Positions 15,885 through 23,552 of a DNA stretch of 38,463 nucleotides are shown here, one piece after another. Positions within the stretch are counted from its first letter, which is position 1. The number at the start of each line of letters is the position of its first letter. The notes under the pieces were generated by a model. It was not told the DNA's origin. It searched no databases and was given only the letters and a program-made list of their open reading frames with translations. The stretch is from assembly GCF_003475325.1 (NCBI RefSeq), contig NZ_QRQC01000020.1, forward strand, positions 1-38,463. Reading direction: 5' to 3'. The DNA is from Collinsella sp. AF33-16 (GTDB lineage: Bacteria; Actinomycetota; Coriobacteriia; Coriobacteriales; Coriobacteriaceae). Position numbers and translations under genes: made by a program.

Positions 15885-16238
15885 GCAGGCTCCTTTCGAA
15901 GGCAGATGTAGTTGTGGGGTATGTCCGCGATTGTAGCATGGAGCGCGCGGGGGCGCTTCAATTCACCCTCTCTCGACAACCAAAGCGGGACCAGCAACCC
16001 CACGACCAAAGGCCCAAATTACAAGTGAGTAGACTTTACGCGACCTGCAGAGCACACCCAAAACCGCCACCCCTGTGACCTGCGGTTTTACTAGAGCAGA
16101 TGCGCTTTGTGCTCGTCCTGCACCAAAAAGTCTACTCACTTAGTCCGAATCGAAGCCAAACGGATCCAAATAGATGACAAATTAAGCCAATCCGCAGCAA
16201 AAGACGCGTGAATCAGTGCTTCTCGCGGCGGATTGACA
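15885..16238. other. Intergenic region with inverted-repeat element
   Basis: This 354-base gap contains the YitT ribosome-binding site and the 119-base inverted-repeat element described separately (16023-16141). No coding sequence is supported. Confidence 0.6.
16023..16141. repeat. 119-base inverted-repeat element with nested stems
   Basis: AAGTGAGTAGACTTT (16023-16037) is exactly inverted at 16127-16141. Inside are GAGCAC (16050-16055) with GTGCTC (16109-16114) and AAAACCGC with GCGGTTTT around 16060-16088. The nesting suits either a small nonautonomous element with terminal inverted repeats or a folded RNA. No flanking target duplication is obvious. Confidence 0.65.
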
Positions 16239-16868
16239 CTACAAAGCGGCCAAAATGTCGGTCAGATTATCGATAACGGCATCGGCTCGCGATTGATCGA
16301 GGTTGACGCCCTCGTGCGGACGCAGCGCCAGGACGCGGGCGCCGGAGCGCTTGCCGGCCTCGATGCCCAAAGGCGAGTCCTCGATAACCAGGCACTCGGA
16401 AGGCTCAACCCCCAGTGCTTCCATGGCACGCAGGTAGATCTCGGGGTCGGGCTTAAACGCACTGCACTCGTGACCGCTGATGGTGTAGTCCAGCACGTCG
16501 GCGATACCGGCAATCTCCACCAGCTCGTCAATGAGCTCGCGATAGGACGAGCTCGCGATGGCACACTTCACGCCGCGCTTGTGCAGCTCACGCATCACCG
16601 GCTCCGTCTGCTCGTTGAGTAGCTCGGCATACGGAACGGGATGAGCGGGGCAATATCTTTTTTTATATTCCGTGAGCAATTCCTCGCGTAACGTGAGATT
16701 GCCAGGAACTAGAGCTTCCCAGATTGCCGGTTCATTAGACCCCGAAAGATCTGGAATTCTATCGTACGTAATGCCATGCTCCTCCATAAACGCCACGCGG
16801 CGGCGGTTGTAGAACCACTCGGTATCGACCAGCACGCCGTCCATGTCAAACAGCACTGCCTTGATCAT
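16239..16868 (-). CDS. HAD-superfamily phosphatase, beta-phosphoglucomutase-like
   Basis: This 209-residue protein has all HAD motifs: nucleophile D8 and acid D10 in FDMDGVLVDTEW, serine motif IASSS (104-108), lysine K139 in FKPDPEIY, and E163/D164 in VIEDSPLGIEAG. The cap between residues 17 and 90 is the alpha-helical PgmB type. It could be a phosphosugar phosphatase or mutase; the substrate is not deducible. The ATG at 16868 has GGAGGAG six bases upstream; the ATG at 16874 lies within that site's spacing. It is downstream of the FrlB-like gene, separated by a terminator and a REP hairpin. Confidence 0.9.
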   Translation of the reverse strand: MIKAVLFDMDGVLVDTEWFYNRRRVAFMEEHGITYDRIPDLSGSNEPAIWEALVPGNLTLREELLTEYKKRYCPAHPVPYAELLNEQTEPVMRELHKRGVKCAIASSSYRELIDELVEIAGIADVLDYTISGHECSAFKPDPEIYLRAMEALGVEPSECLVIEDSPLGIEAGKRSGARVLALRPHEGVNLDQSRADAVIDNLTDILAAL

Positions 16869-16886
16869 ACGCATCTCCTCCCACCT

Positions 16887-16921
16887 GCCAAAAAGGGACA
16901 GGTTTATTTTGGTAGGTTTTA
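16887..16921 (-). repeat. CCTGTCCC-type REP hairpin, copy 4
   Basis: ACCTGCCAAAA and TTTTGGTAGGT flank AGGGACAGGTTTA. It is the same unit as 5271-5308, inverted. Confidence 0.8.
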
Positions 16922-16961
16922 TCTGGGATTTGCGACGCGACAGACACGCCCTCCCCAGAAC

Positions 16962-16993
16962 AAAAAAGGGGACGGGGCGCAAACCCCATCCCC
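16962..16993 (-). terminator. Terminator of the second SIS gene
   Basis: On the minus strand GGGGATGGGG pairs with CCCCGTCCCC (one T-G wobble) around a six-base loop, followed by a run of Ts. It lies 35 bases past the SIS stop. Confidence 0.85.
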
Positions 16994-17027
16994 TCTCAAT
17001 CAACCGGTAAGGTCTACTTACTTGTGA

Positions 17028-18011
17028 TTAGTAGGAAAGCTTCCACATGTAGCGACGCATGGTCAGCGGGTGCTGACGGGCCTCGGCGATCTGGTTGCCG
17101 TACTCGCGCATAACGGCGAGGTGCAGCAGCGGGTTGAAGTAGGTGACGACGCTCGCGGGCACGGCGTCGGCCAGGCCGTAGTCCTTGGAGTCGATCAGAG
17201 CGACCTTGGCGCCCATGCGCTCAAGGAAGGTGAGGGCGCGGGCGTCCATCGGACGGGTGGCGCCATCGGACATGAGGAAGACGTAGGGCTTACCCTCGGT
17301 GGAAACCTCGAACGGGCCGTGGAAGTACTCGCCGGTGTTGTAGGCGGCGGCGTCGATCCACTGCATCTCGGTGAACAGGAAGGCGGCGTTAGAATAAGCC
17401 ATCTTCTCGGAGGCACCAGAAGCCATGAAGTAGATCATCTTGTCGTCCTTGAAGTCCTCGGCGAACTTCTTGGCGAGCTTCTTGCAGTGCTGAGCGGCGT
17501 TCTCGCAGAGCTCGAAGACGTTGGTGAGGCCGGTGATCATGTCCTCGTAGTGGTCATAGCCCTCGGTCTGCTGAAGGATCTCGAGAGCAAGAGCGATGGC
17601 ATAGCCGGGCTTCTCGCACTTGGCAGCGTAGTTGGCGTGGAAGCCGTGAACGATAACGTGGTCGGCGTCGACGGTCAGAGCGGAGCCAGGCTTGTTGGTG
17701 AGGGAGACGACCGGGCAGTTGTGCTTCTTGGCGGTCTTGTTGGCCTCGACGGTCTCGGGCGTGGAGCCACCGAGGGAGCAGGTGATCACGAAGGTGTGCT
17801 CGTTGACCCAGGAGGGCGTGTCGTAGTTGAACTCGTTGGCGGTAAAGATCTGAACGTTCAGCTTGTCCGTGTTGTTGGCCAGGAAGTACTTGGCGGGGTA
17901 AAGGTCGGACATGGAGGCACCGCAGCCGACGAAGGCGACGCTGTGGATCTCGTGGTTGGACAGGACGTCAGCGACGATCTGCTTAGGGAGGTTAAGGTCG
18001 ATCTCGTACAT
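17028..18011 (-). CDS. SIS-domain sugar isomerase/deglycase, FrlB-like (second copy)
   Basis: This 327-residue paralogue of the gene at 9790-10758 has the same two-SIS layout. The first domain carries AFVGCGASMSDLYP and CSLGGSTPETV; the second carries YFMASGASE and TGEYFHGPFEVSTEG; the end is RRYMWKLSY. By family it would cleave or isomerise a 6-phosphorylated fructosamine. The ATG at 18011 is nine bases from GAAAGGA; in-frame ATGs at 18020 and 18044 are less well placed. It lies downstream of PTS EIIB on the same strand, but a stump of another gene and a palindrome lie between. It may have lost its original upstream partner and been left next to a replacement transporter. Confidence 0.82.
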   Translation of the reverse strand: MYEIDLNLPKQIVADVLSNHEIHSVAFVGCGASMSDLYPAKYFLANNTDKLNVQIFTANEFNYDTPSWVNEHTFVITCSLGGSTPETVEANKTAKKHNCPVVSLTNKPGSALTVDADHVIVHGFHANYAAKCEKPGYAIALALEILQQTEGYDHYEDMITGLTNVFELCENAAQHCKKLAKKFAEDFKDDKMIYFMASGASEKMAYSNAAFLFTEMQWIDAAAYNTGEYFHGPFEVSTEGKPYVFLMSDGATRPMDARALTFLERMGAKVALIDSKDYGLADAVPASVVTYFNPLLHLAVMREYGNQIAEARQHPLTMRRYMWKLSY

Positions 18012-18101
18012 CTGACACATTCCTTTCGATTTTTGCGGCGCCACATTGCCGGGCGCTCGCAGGGTTACCGTGGTTTGGACCGAGTCGCCGGCCCGTTAAG
18101 G

Positions 18102-18132
18102 ATGCGACAAAGGGACTGTCCCATTGTCGCAT
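18102..18132. repeat. GGGACTGTCCC-type REP hairpin
   Basis: ATGCGACAA (18102-18110) pairs with TTGTCGCAT (18124-18132); inside, GGGAC pairs with GTCCC. It is a 31-base near-perfect palindrome with one A-A mismatch. Confidence 0.85.
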
Positions 18133-18145
18133 TTTAGGGATGGAA

Positions 18146-18176
18146 GCCTGCCTGGGGTATGGGATGCCAGGCAGGC
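18146..18176 (-). terminator. Hairpin after truncated gene
   Basis: GCCTGCCTGG (18146-18155) pairs perfectly with 18167-18176 around an 11-base loop. It lies 35 bases beyond the stop of the gene stump on the minus strand. No clear T tract follows. Confidence 0.5.
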
Positions 18177-18210
18177 CCCCCGGGGAAAGCGGTTAGACGC
18201 TTGGTCGCGA

Positions 18211-18300
18211 CTAGGCCAGGATGCCGGCCGCGGAGAGGGCGATGCCGTCTACGATGGCGGTTACGAATTTATCCATCGTTCGCGTCGGGTGTTGCGCTAC
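18211..18300 (-). pseudogene. 3' stump of a lost gene upstream of the SIS gene
   Basis: A GC-rich minus-strand frame reads AQHPTRTMDKFVTAIVDG, then IALSAAGILA and a stop at 18211. It is closed upstream by TGA just beyond 18300. The internal ATG at 18276 has no ribosome-binding site. The codon use fits the GC-rich neighbours and not the AT-rich PTS genes that start at 18311. The simplest reading is the C-terminal end of a gene, perhaps a membrane protein, cut off when the PTS block was placed here. A free 21-residue hydrophobic peptide starting at 18276 is the alternative. Confidence 0.4.
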
Positions 18301-18310
18301 TCAGCAAACA

Positions 18311-18778
18311 CTAGACAGACGTAATTGGATCCTTCGGGAATGACGGAGTCTGCTGGCTGTAAAGCTTAATCCCCATCCCAAGCAGCTCGCGCGTATCGTT
18401 GATTTCCGAATCGTCCAGGAAAACGCTTTGGTCAATCTGCTTCGAACCCTCTTTGTTAAAGGTCGCGCCGTACTGCACTTCAGTAATTGCACCAGTCGCA
18501 CTGCAAACATCAACTAAGGCCCTAGTTGTACCGAATACCATCATGATGTTTTCTTTTAGCTCAAGAATCTTAGGCATCTTTGCAATGGTTTTCTCCGTTG
18601 TAAAGATATTGAGCCTGATCCCCGCAGGTTTTGCCAACTTTAATGCAGCAGACCTCATCTCGTCATTGGCCGCAGCGTCGTCAACGACAATAATTCGTTG
18701 TGCGCTGATTTGATTTACCCATGCTGCCAGAACCTGTCCATGAACCAAGCGGTAATCCAAACGAACAAGCTTAATCAT
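18311..18778 (-). CDS. PTS mannose-family EIIB component
   Basis: This is a 155-residue cytoplasmic phosphocarrier. The family signature LDYRLVHGQV contains the phosphorylated histidine H13. RIIVVDDAAANDEMR and the MMVFGTTRALVDV segment are also typical. It takes phosphate from EIIA and passes it to the sugar during uptake through EIIC/EIID. The start overlaps the EIIA stop by four bases (ATGA), so the two are translationally coupled. Like its PTS partners it is more AT-rich than the surrounding genes. Confidence 0.93.
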   Translation of the reverse strand: MIKLVRLDYRLVHGQVLAAWVNQISAQRIIVVDDAAANDEMRSAALKLAKPAGIRLNIFTTEKTIAKMPKILELKENIMMVFGTTRALVDVCSATGAITEVQYGATFNKEGSKQIDQSVFLDDSEINDTRELLGMGIKLYSQQTPSFPKDPITSV

Positions 18779-19200
18779 AGGTCGTCCTCCTCATCTTCCT
18801 GTGCCTTCTGAGCCAAAAGGGCAGCTACATCCTGAATACCCGCCCTGCTCTGAGCAATTATTTCATCAAGCCGCGATTGCGGAAGCGGATCGCTCGACAA
18901 TGCTATCTCGAGAATCAGAGGGAAGTTCATCCCAGCGATCACACTTACTGAAGCCCTCTTTGACAAGACAGATACCATTGAGTTATTTACGCTGCTGCCC
19001 ATCATATCCGTCAAAATGTAAACCTTATCGGACGCATCAAAAGAATCGATTAAGGCAATTGTGCGCTCGTCAATTTGGTCCTTATCATCTCTTTTCAATG
19101 AAATGACATGGACACGTGATACATCTCCGATAATCATTTCAAGTGTATCGCGGGCTCCAGCGGCAAGCCCACCATGCGATGCAAGAATTATCTGATTCAT
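18775..19200 (-). CDS. PTS mannose-family EIIA component
   Basis: This is a 141-residue EIIA-Man domain protein. The phosphorylated histidine is H9 in ILASHGGLA. LTDMMGSSVNN and GMNFPLILE match family positions. It receives phosphate from HPr. The ATG at 19200 is five bases after AGGAGG; the ATG at 19203 is too close. The C-terminal tail is acidic (EDEEDDL). It is first in the EIIA-EIIB pair, whose promoter region contains the inverted 15-base shared site at 19230-19244. EIIC and EIID are encoded 2.3-4 kb away on the same strand as a separate unit. Confidence 0.93.
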   Translation of the reverse strand: MNQIILASHGGLAAGARDTLEMIIGDVSRVHVISLKRDDKDQIDERTIALIDSFDASDKVYILTDMMGSSVNNSMVSVLSKRASVSVIAGMNFPLILEIALSSDPLPQSRLDEIIAQSRAGIQDVAALLAQKAQEDEEDDL

Positions 19201-19229
19201 CATTACCTCCTATCGGTTGTCTACATCAT

Positions 19230-19244
19230 AGACGTTATATACGT
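19230..19244 (-). promoter_or_regulatory. Shared 15-base operator candidate, site B
   Basis: AGACGTTATATACGT, 30 bases upstream of the EIIA start, is the exact reverse complement of 14810-14824. Confidence 0.6.
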
Positions 19245-19316
19245 GTATGTCCAGATAATATATTTCTTTCCGTTTGCCGGCTATTTGCTACCGTTCACGG
19301 CGAACAGACAAGCAAA

Positions 19317-19367
19317 CTGGCATGGGGCACTTCCTTGGCTATAATTATATATAACGTCTGTGACGTT
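19317..19367 (+). promoter_or_regulatory. Promoter of the FrlC-like gene with operator site C
   Basis: CTGGCA (19317-19322) and TATAAT (19340-19345) are 17 bases apart. TATATAACGTCT (19348-19359), the core of the shared site, sits directly downstream of the -10 box. It overlaps a palindrome AACGTC-TGT-GACGTT (19353-19367), a good position for a repressor. Confidence 0.6.
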
Positions 19368-19396
19368 TAATACCATTTTATCTGAAAGGAGAACTG

Positions 19397-20266
19397 ATGA
19401 CCGGACGACGCATCGAACTTGCCACCATGAACCATCATTACATGTTTTATGACTTGGACGTTTTTTTTGAAAACGCATCCAAGCTGGGTTATCCGTGCGT
19501 TGAGCTGTGGACATCCCCGCAGCATTTTTTTATGGATTACCAGCAAAACGATCCAACGGAACGCGTTTTAGCATTAATGGATAAATTCGGTGTACGTGTT
19601 CACGGCATCTGCCCCGAACAATGCAACCCCAAGCCGCACAATATGGCCGCAAAGGATGAGTCAATTCAAAATCGCACCCTTGCATACTTTACCCGTGCGA
19701 TCGATGTTGCAAAAACGCTTGGAGCAAGCCAGGTATTAGTTACCAGCGGTTGGGCATACTACGATGAACCGGTAGAACAAGCACGAGAGCGAAGTGCATC
19801 TATGCTCAAGAAAGTTGCACACTATGCAGAGTCGCAAGGCATAAATCTCGCCATTGAAGCACTTCGAGCACCGGAATCGCGAATTGCCAATACTGTTAAG
19901 GACCTCGAGTTGTTACTTGAGATGGTTGATGAAACGGCCCTTAAGGTATGCCTCGATATCGGTGCAATGGTCAGCGCCGGAGATACCATACAGGGATATT
20001 TCGATGCATTTGGCGCTAATTTGATTCATTCGCATTATGTTGACACAGGAGAACGTTCGCTTCATCTCGCACTCGGTGATGGCAATCGAAATATCGCGGA
20101 AGATATTATGACCTTTGAGCGCAACGGCTACACAGGAGTTCTAAGCGTTGAATGCACGGATTCAGAAACACTCACGAATCCAATGGCAGCAGACGCACGC
20201 TCGATGTCTGCCTATTTAGAGGCCTACCGCAGCATTGAGGGCATAGGGGCGGCTGGCACACGATAA
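19397..20266 (+). CDS. FrlC-like sugar (fructosamine) epimerase, AP-endonuclease-2 TIM barrel
   Basis: This 289-residue protein belongs to the xylose isomerase-like TIM-barrel family. The four metal-ligand positions can be seen as E154 (LAIEAL), D187 (VCLDIGAM), H213 (IHSHYVD) and E252 (LSVECTD). The segment GICPEQCNPKPHNMAAKDE followed by AIDVAKTLGA and VTSGWAYYDEP resembles fructoselysine 3-epimerase FrlC (TPETNGYPYNMMLGDE there). FrlC interconverts fructoselysine and psicoselysine. Hydroxypyruvate isomerase or another ketose epimerase is the alternative. It is preceded by AAAGGAG and transcribed divergently from EIIA-EIIB, with shared operator words on both sides. Confidence 0.75.
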   Translation: MTGRRIELATMNHHYMFYDLDVFFENASKLGYPCVELWTSPQHFFMDYQQNDPTERVLALMDKFGVRVHGICPEQCNPKPHNMAAKDESIQNRTLAYFTRAIDVAKTLGASQVLVTSGWAYYDEPVEQARERSASMLKKVAHYAESQGINLAIEALRAPESRIANTVKDLELLLEMVDETALKVCLDIGAMVSAGDTIQGYFDAFGANLIHSHYVDTGERSLHLALGDGNRNIAEDIMTFERNGYTGVLSVECTDSETLTNPMAADARSMSAYLEAYRSIEGIGAAGTR

Positions 20267-20286
20267 TTTGATGACAAGCAGCTTTG

Positions 20287-20320
20287 AAAATGGGCGTCAG
20301 CGTCAGCTGATGCCCATTTT
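20287..20320 (+). terminator. Terminator of the FrlC-like gene
   Basis: AAAATGGGCGTCAGC pairs over 15 bp (one G-T) with the arm ending at 20320 around a GTCA loop. The descending arm ends in TTTTCTTT. Confidence 0.85.
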
Positions 20321-21199
20321 CTTTGAAAAGACGTTGCCGTTCTAGCGGACCTCAAAGAGGCATGAAAGGAGGAGTTAACGTAACAGATGGAGACTAGCCA
20401 GAGCAGGTTTGTTACCGAAATGGTTGGAGCAACGCCCGATTCGAAGCAAGTCAATCCGGCATCCAAGCGCCTGGAATACGGATGATAGTTCATGCAGACT
20501 TAACCCTATTTGCCGGCTTTGGATAGAGATCCGACCGTCTTCTCGATTTCAACCACCATCCGCACCCCTCCATCACCTCGAGCACGCCCCAGTCGCTGCA
20601 ACGCAAGGCCCACAAAGATTAGTCAATCGCGTTCCGCAACGACCAGCGTACTCGCTTCAGCCCAAAAGCCTCCCATGCCTTAGTCCGTTACCCAATATTG
20701 GAATCCCTCGCCTCCGCATCGCTTGACAATCCAATGGCAACGAAAACAAGTATCGAACCGTTTAACGACAACTGGGATGTACTATAGGCCGTGGAGCAAG
20801 GGCTAAGAATTCGCTCAGACACCTCGTCGCACCCAAACGCCACACCTCAGCGACCGCTGACAGCAGTCTTCTAACATTTTAATAAGGCAAATGCCTCGAC
20901 AATCTCGCGCAAACCAATCTACCCTATATTTGCTCGCGGACAGTTCTAAACACCCGCGCAGGAACAATCGCAGACACAAGGGGCAAACATGCCCGGAGCC
21001 CGCATGTACCCCCCCATATTCACATCTCTGCATCCACCTCTTCTAAAAAGGGCGAGCGATCCGGCAAACGGCCTGCATGGGCACCTCTTCCGAAAGGGTT
21101 TAACGGTTCCGGAAAAGGTCATCGACCCGCGGGAACGATGGGCAACCGGACACATATTCTGTCCGAATAGTTAAAACGGACTCGGAATTTAAACGGCTG

Positions 21200-21230
21200 A
21201 AAAAGGGGCATCGACCTGCGTCGATGCCCC
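21200..21230 (-). terminator. Orphan minus-strand terminator
   Basis: GGGGCATCGAC (21205-21215) and GTCGATGCCCC (21220-21230) pair perfectly, with five Ts following on the minus strand. It lies 250 bases past EIID, so it may mark the end of a now-lost gene. Confidence 0.75.
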
Positions 21231-21409
21231 CAATGCGGACACACATTTTGTCCTATAAGCCCGGTTCTCTTGACTAAAGCCTGGATGCCCATTAGTCGAA
21301 GACGATCAGCGCAGCGATGAGTATTAGGTTAATTTGTCATCACGCCATTGAAAACGACTTTCTACAAACAGTACCAACAAGGCATCAATCCAGAATCACT
21401 TTAGACGAA

Positions 21410-21446
21410 ATTAGGGGCACCGACACGGTCGATGCCCCTAATTAAA
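21410..21446 (-). terminator. Terminator of the EIIC-EIID operon
   Basis: On the minus strand AATTAGGGGCATCGAC pairs with GTCGGTGCCCCTAATT (one wobble), followed by TTTCGTCT. The hairpin lies about 35 bases past the EIID stop and has the same core as the terminator at 21205-21230. Confidence 0.85.
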
Positions 21447-21478
21447 ACATATTAGTCTGATCCCTCTTAAAGCAAGGT

Positions 21479-22360
21479 CTAAGCGAGCACGCCCAAGAAG
21501 CTAGCGATAAGGCTCGCTGCGATACCACCGAGAAGGAGAACTGTCAGACTTGCCTTCTTTTTAAGAAGCCAGTAGAACAGCATGGTAATTGCCAGAGGAA
21601 TCATTGCCGGGAAAATGCCGTCCAAGACATCCTGAAGCACTACGGCACCGTCCTGAAATTGCAGAGGAGTCGTAATCCCAACCATGGTGGCAATCATTGC
21701 GCCCACGGTCATCAAACCGACTACGCTCGCCATATACATGACACGCTCCATCATGCCGCCACCCTGTAGCTGCTTGACATAATCAGCGCCGAGCGTATAT
21801 CCGAACTTTCCGCCGAACCAGGTAATGAGGGCTTTAGGAATACCTGAAATCAAAAGAGCCAAAATTGGACCGAGAATTGAACCCTGAGCGGCAAGAGACG
21901 CACCCAGACCAAAGGAAATAATTCGAAGGGTTCCCTCGAGCAACGAATCACCGATGCCCGAAAGCGGACCCATGAGCGAAACCTTTAAGCTGTTGATAAC
22001 TTCAGGGTTAAAGTTCTTCGGATCGCGCGCATACTCTTCCTCCATGGACGCAACAAGTCCAAGCACAAAGCTATTAAGCTGCTGCGTAATGTTATAAAGA
22101 GCGGTGTGGCGATGATAAGCGTCTTTCTTTCGCTGCAGAATCTCGGGATCCGATTCATCCGCATAGATTCGATCAAGAGTAGGGGCGATTGAATACAGGA
22201 AGCCCAGATTCATTTGGCCCTCGTAATTCCACGAAGCCTGAATCGCCCATGTTCGCCAAAAGAATTGCCAAAGTCGTTTATTCTCAGAAACGCTTTGCGG
22301 TTCAAGGCTTTTAAGCTCAGTAGTTTCGGATGCCTGAGCTCCAACAGTCTGCTCCACCAT
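21479..22360 (-). CDS. PTS mannose-family EIID component
   Basis: This 293-residue membrane subunit pairs with EIIC. Recognisable family segments are FWRTWAIQASWNYEGQMNLG near residue 35, then SLKVSLMGPLSGIGDSLLEG and TLRIISFGLGASLAAQGS, and a hydrophobic C-terminus with at least two membrane spans (PLAITMLFYWLLKKK, LLLGGIAASLIASFLGVLA). The start follows GAGGAGG 20 bases after the EIIC stop, so the two form one operon. The N-terminal 25 residues are a nonconserved extension. Confidence 0.94.
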   Translation of the reverse strand: MVEQTVGAQASETTELKSLEPQSVSENKRLWQFFWRTWAIQASWNYEGQMNLGFLYSIAPTLDRIYADESDPEILQRKKDAYHRHTALYNITQQLNSFVLGLVASMEEEYARDPKNFNPEVINSLKVSLMGPLSGIGDSLLEGTLRIISFGLGASLAAQGSILGPILALLISGIPKALITWFGGKFGYTLGADYVKQLQGGGMMERVMYMASVVGLMTVGAMIATMVGITTPLQFQDGAVVLQDVLDGIFPAMIPLAITMLFYWLLKKKASLTVLLLGGIAASLIASFLGVLA

Positions 22361-22380
22361 TTTAATGACCTCCTCGATAC

Positions 22381-23178
22381 CTAGTCGTCGTCCTCAAGCG
22401 GATCGTAATCATCTGCCGACTGCGCCGCGAGCTGGCTTCCGCCATCATGAAACTTAATGTCTGAGAGAATAAGTGCAAGCAGAACTGCGAAGATAGCAAC
22501 TGCAGTCACGTTAATGCTGAGGAAAGAGGCAGCAAAGAATCCAACGAAGAAGAACAGGGCCATCTTCTTCGTGAGCATAATGTTAAGCAGCAGAGCCATA
22601 CCGAGCGCCGTAAGAACATTTCCAGCAAGGCCAAGGCCACTAGTCACCCAATCGGGAATCATGCCCACAATAGCCTGCACGAGATCAGTTCCCGCATAGA
22701 TCGCCAAGAAAATGGGAACGAAATACATCAGCGCATACAGGACATTTCCCCAAATAATGTGCAGATGAAGTGCCTGCTTGAACTTTCCCTGGTCAATGAG
22801 AACGTCCGTTTTATGGGAAAACGCCGCGAGCACCATACGTACCGCAAGACCAATTGCCTGACCAAAGGCAGCTACGGGAACCGCAATAGTCAATGCAGCC
22901 TCTGGGCCAGCGCCCGTCAGAATGCAAAACGCCGTAGCAACAATTGATCCCATATTCATATCGGGAATCATTGCAGCACCGACATTAATCAGGCCAATGC
23001 TCATCAGTTCCAGCGTTGCGCCAGCCGCCAAGGCGGTAGGAATATCTCCCAATACGATACCGACCATAGTCGCGCCAATAAGAGGTCGTTCAAGGCTCAA
23101 TCGACCCAACATGCGTGAGTCCATGATACAAATGACGCCCACGAGGCCAACGGCTACTGCTGCATAAAGCTGATTCAT
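22381..23178 (-). CDS. PTS mannose-family EIIC component
   Basis: This is a 265-residue polytopic permease that forms the sugar channel with EIID. Typical features are LERPLIGATMVGIVLGDIPT and GATLELMSIGLINVGAAMIP near residues 30-70, then several long hydrophobic stretches. The acidic tail (YDPLEDDD) resembles the acidic tail of EIIA. AAAGGAG precedes the ATG. It is first in the EIIC-EIID operon. Its upstream region has CATATA-CGTCT-TATATG (23274-23290), related to but not identical with the shared operator. Confidence 0.94.
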   Translation of the reverse strand: MNQLYAAVAVGLVGVICIMDSRMLGRLSLERPLIGATMVGIVLGDIPTALAAGATLELMSIGLINVGAAMIPDMNMGSIVATAFCILTGAGPEAALTIAVPVAAFGQAIGLAVRMVLAAFSHKTDVLIDQGKFKQALHLHIIWGNVLYALMYFVPIFLAIYAGTDLVQAIVGMIPDWVTSGLGLAGNVLTALGMALLLNIMLTKKMALFFFVGFFAASFLSINVTAVAIFAVLLALILSDIKFHDGGSQLAAQSADDYDPLEDDD

Positions 23179-23552
23179 TACCGTCTCCTTTCCAACTATT
23201 CCTAATCACAACATCCTACGTTGCGAAGGACAGCATACAAGTCCGGATCTTGTACCCGTCTGATATAAGTCATCATATACGTCTTATATGTTGTATACAC
23301 TAATTATCCAATTAACCCGGACAAACGGTAGATTTTTAGAGGCGAACGGTCAATAGGTGGCTAATTAGTAAAACTTATAGAACTAAACTAATTATGAGTT
23401 GACTAATATCTAGATGCGCTATATTGCTCAACTCAATCTTGGTGAAAGGAAAAAGGTACGTGCCCTTCACCGGCTCATTACCAGCAGTTTTATGGATATA
23501 TAAGATACATGCTTGATTGATTAGGCATAAAAGTAGGATACAGGTTAGCCGT
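23179..23552. promoter_or_regulatory. Divergent EIIC/GntR control region
   Basis: This 374-base AT-rich gap contains the palindrome CATATA-CGTCT-TATATG (23274-23290) followed by GTTGTATAC. On the minus strand TTGGAT and TATAAG are 17 bases apart and could serve EIIC. The right half, before the gntR start, shows no clear promoter and marks the return to GC-rich sequence. Confidence 0.45.

Larger units (their letters stand above)
20267..21478. other. 1.2-kb noncoding, apparently decayed stretch
   Basis: Apart from the terminators listed, I find no supported gene. A 32-codon frame at 20387-20485 has AGGAGG too far upstream and no family resemblance. On the minus strand a short frame ending near 21288 reads INLILIAALIVFD, which looks like the last membrane segment of a lost gene. 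GGACACA-NATTNTGTCC occurs near 21150 and 21238, each after a CATCGACC stretch, so two diverged copies of one unit of roughly 90 bases are likely. The whole stretch looks like decayed genes. Confidence 0.5.

Noticed and set aside
9790..18011. SIS proteins as glucosamine-6-phosphate synthase (GlmS)
   Set aside because: Both lack the N-terminal glutaminase domain and start directly in the first SIS domain; the C-termini resemble FrlB.
20387..20485. 32-codon ORF with AGGAGG upstream
   Set aside because: The ribosome-binding site is about 14 bases from the ATG, and the peptide matches nothing and lies in decayed sequence.
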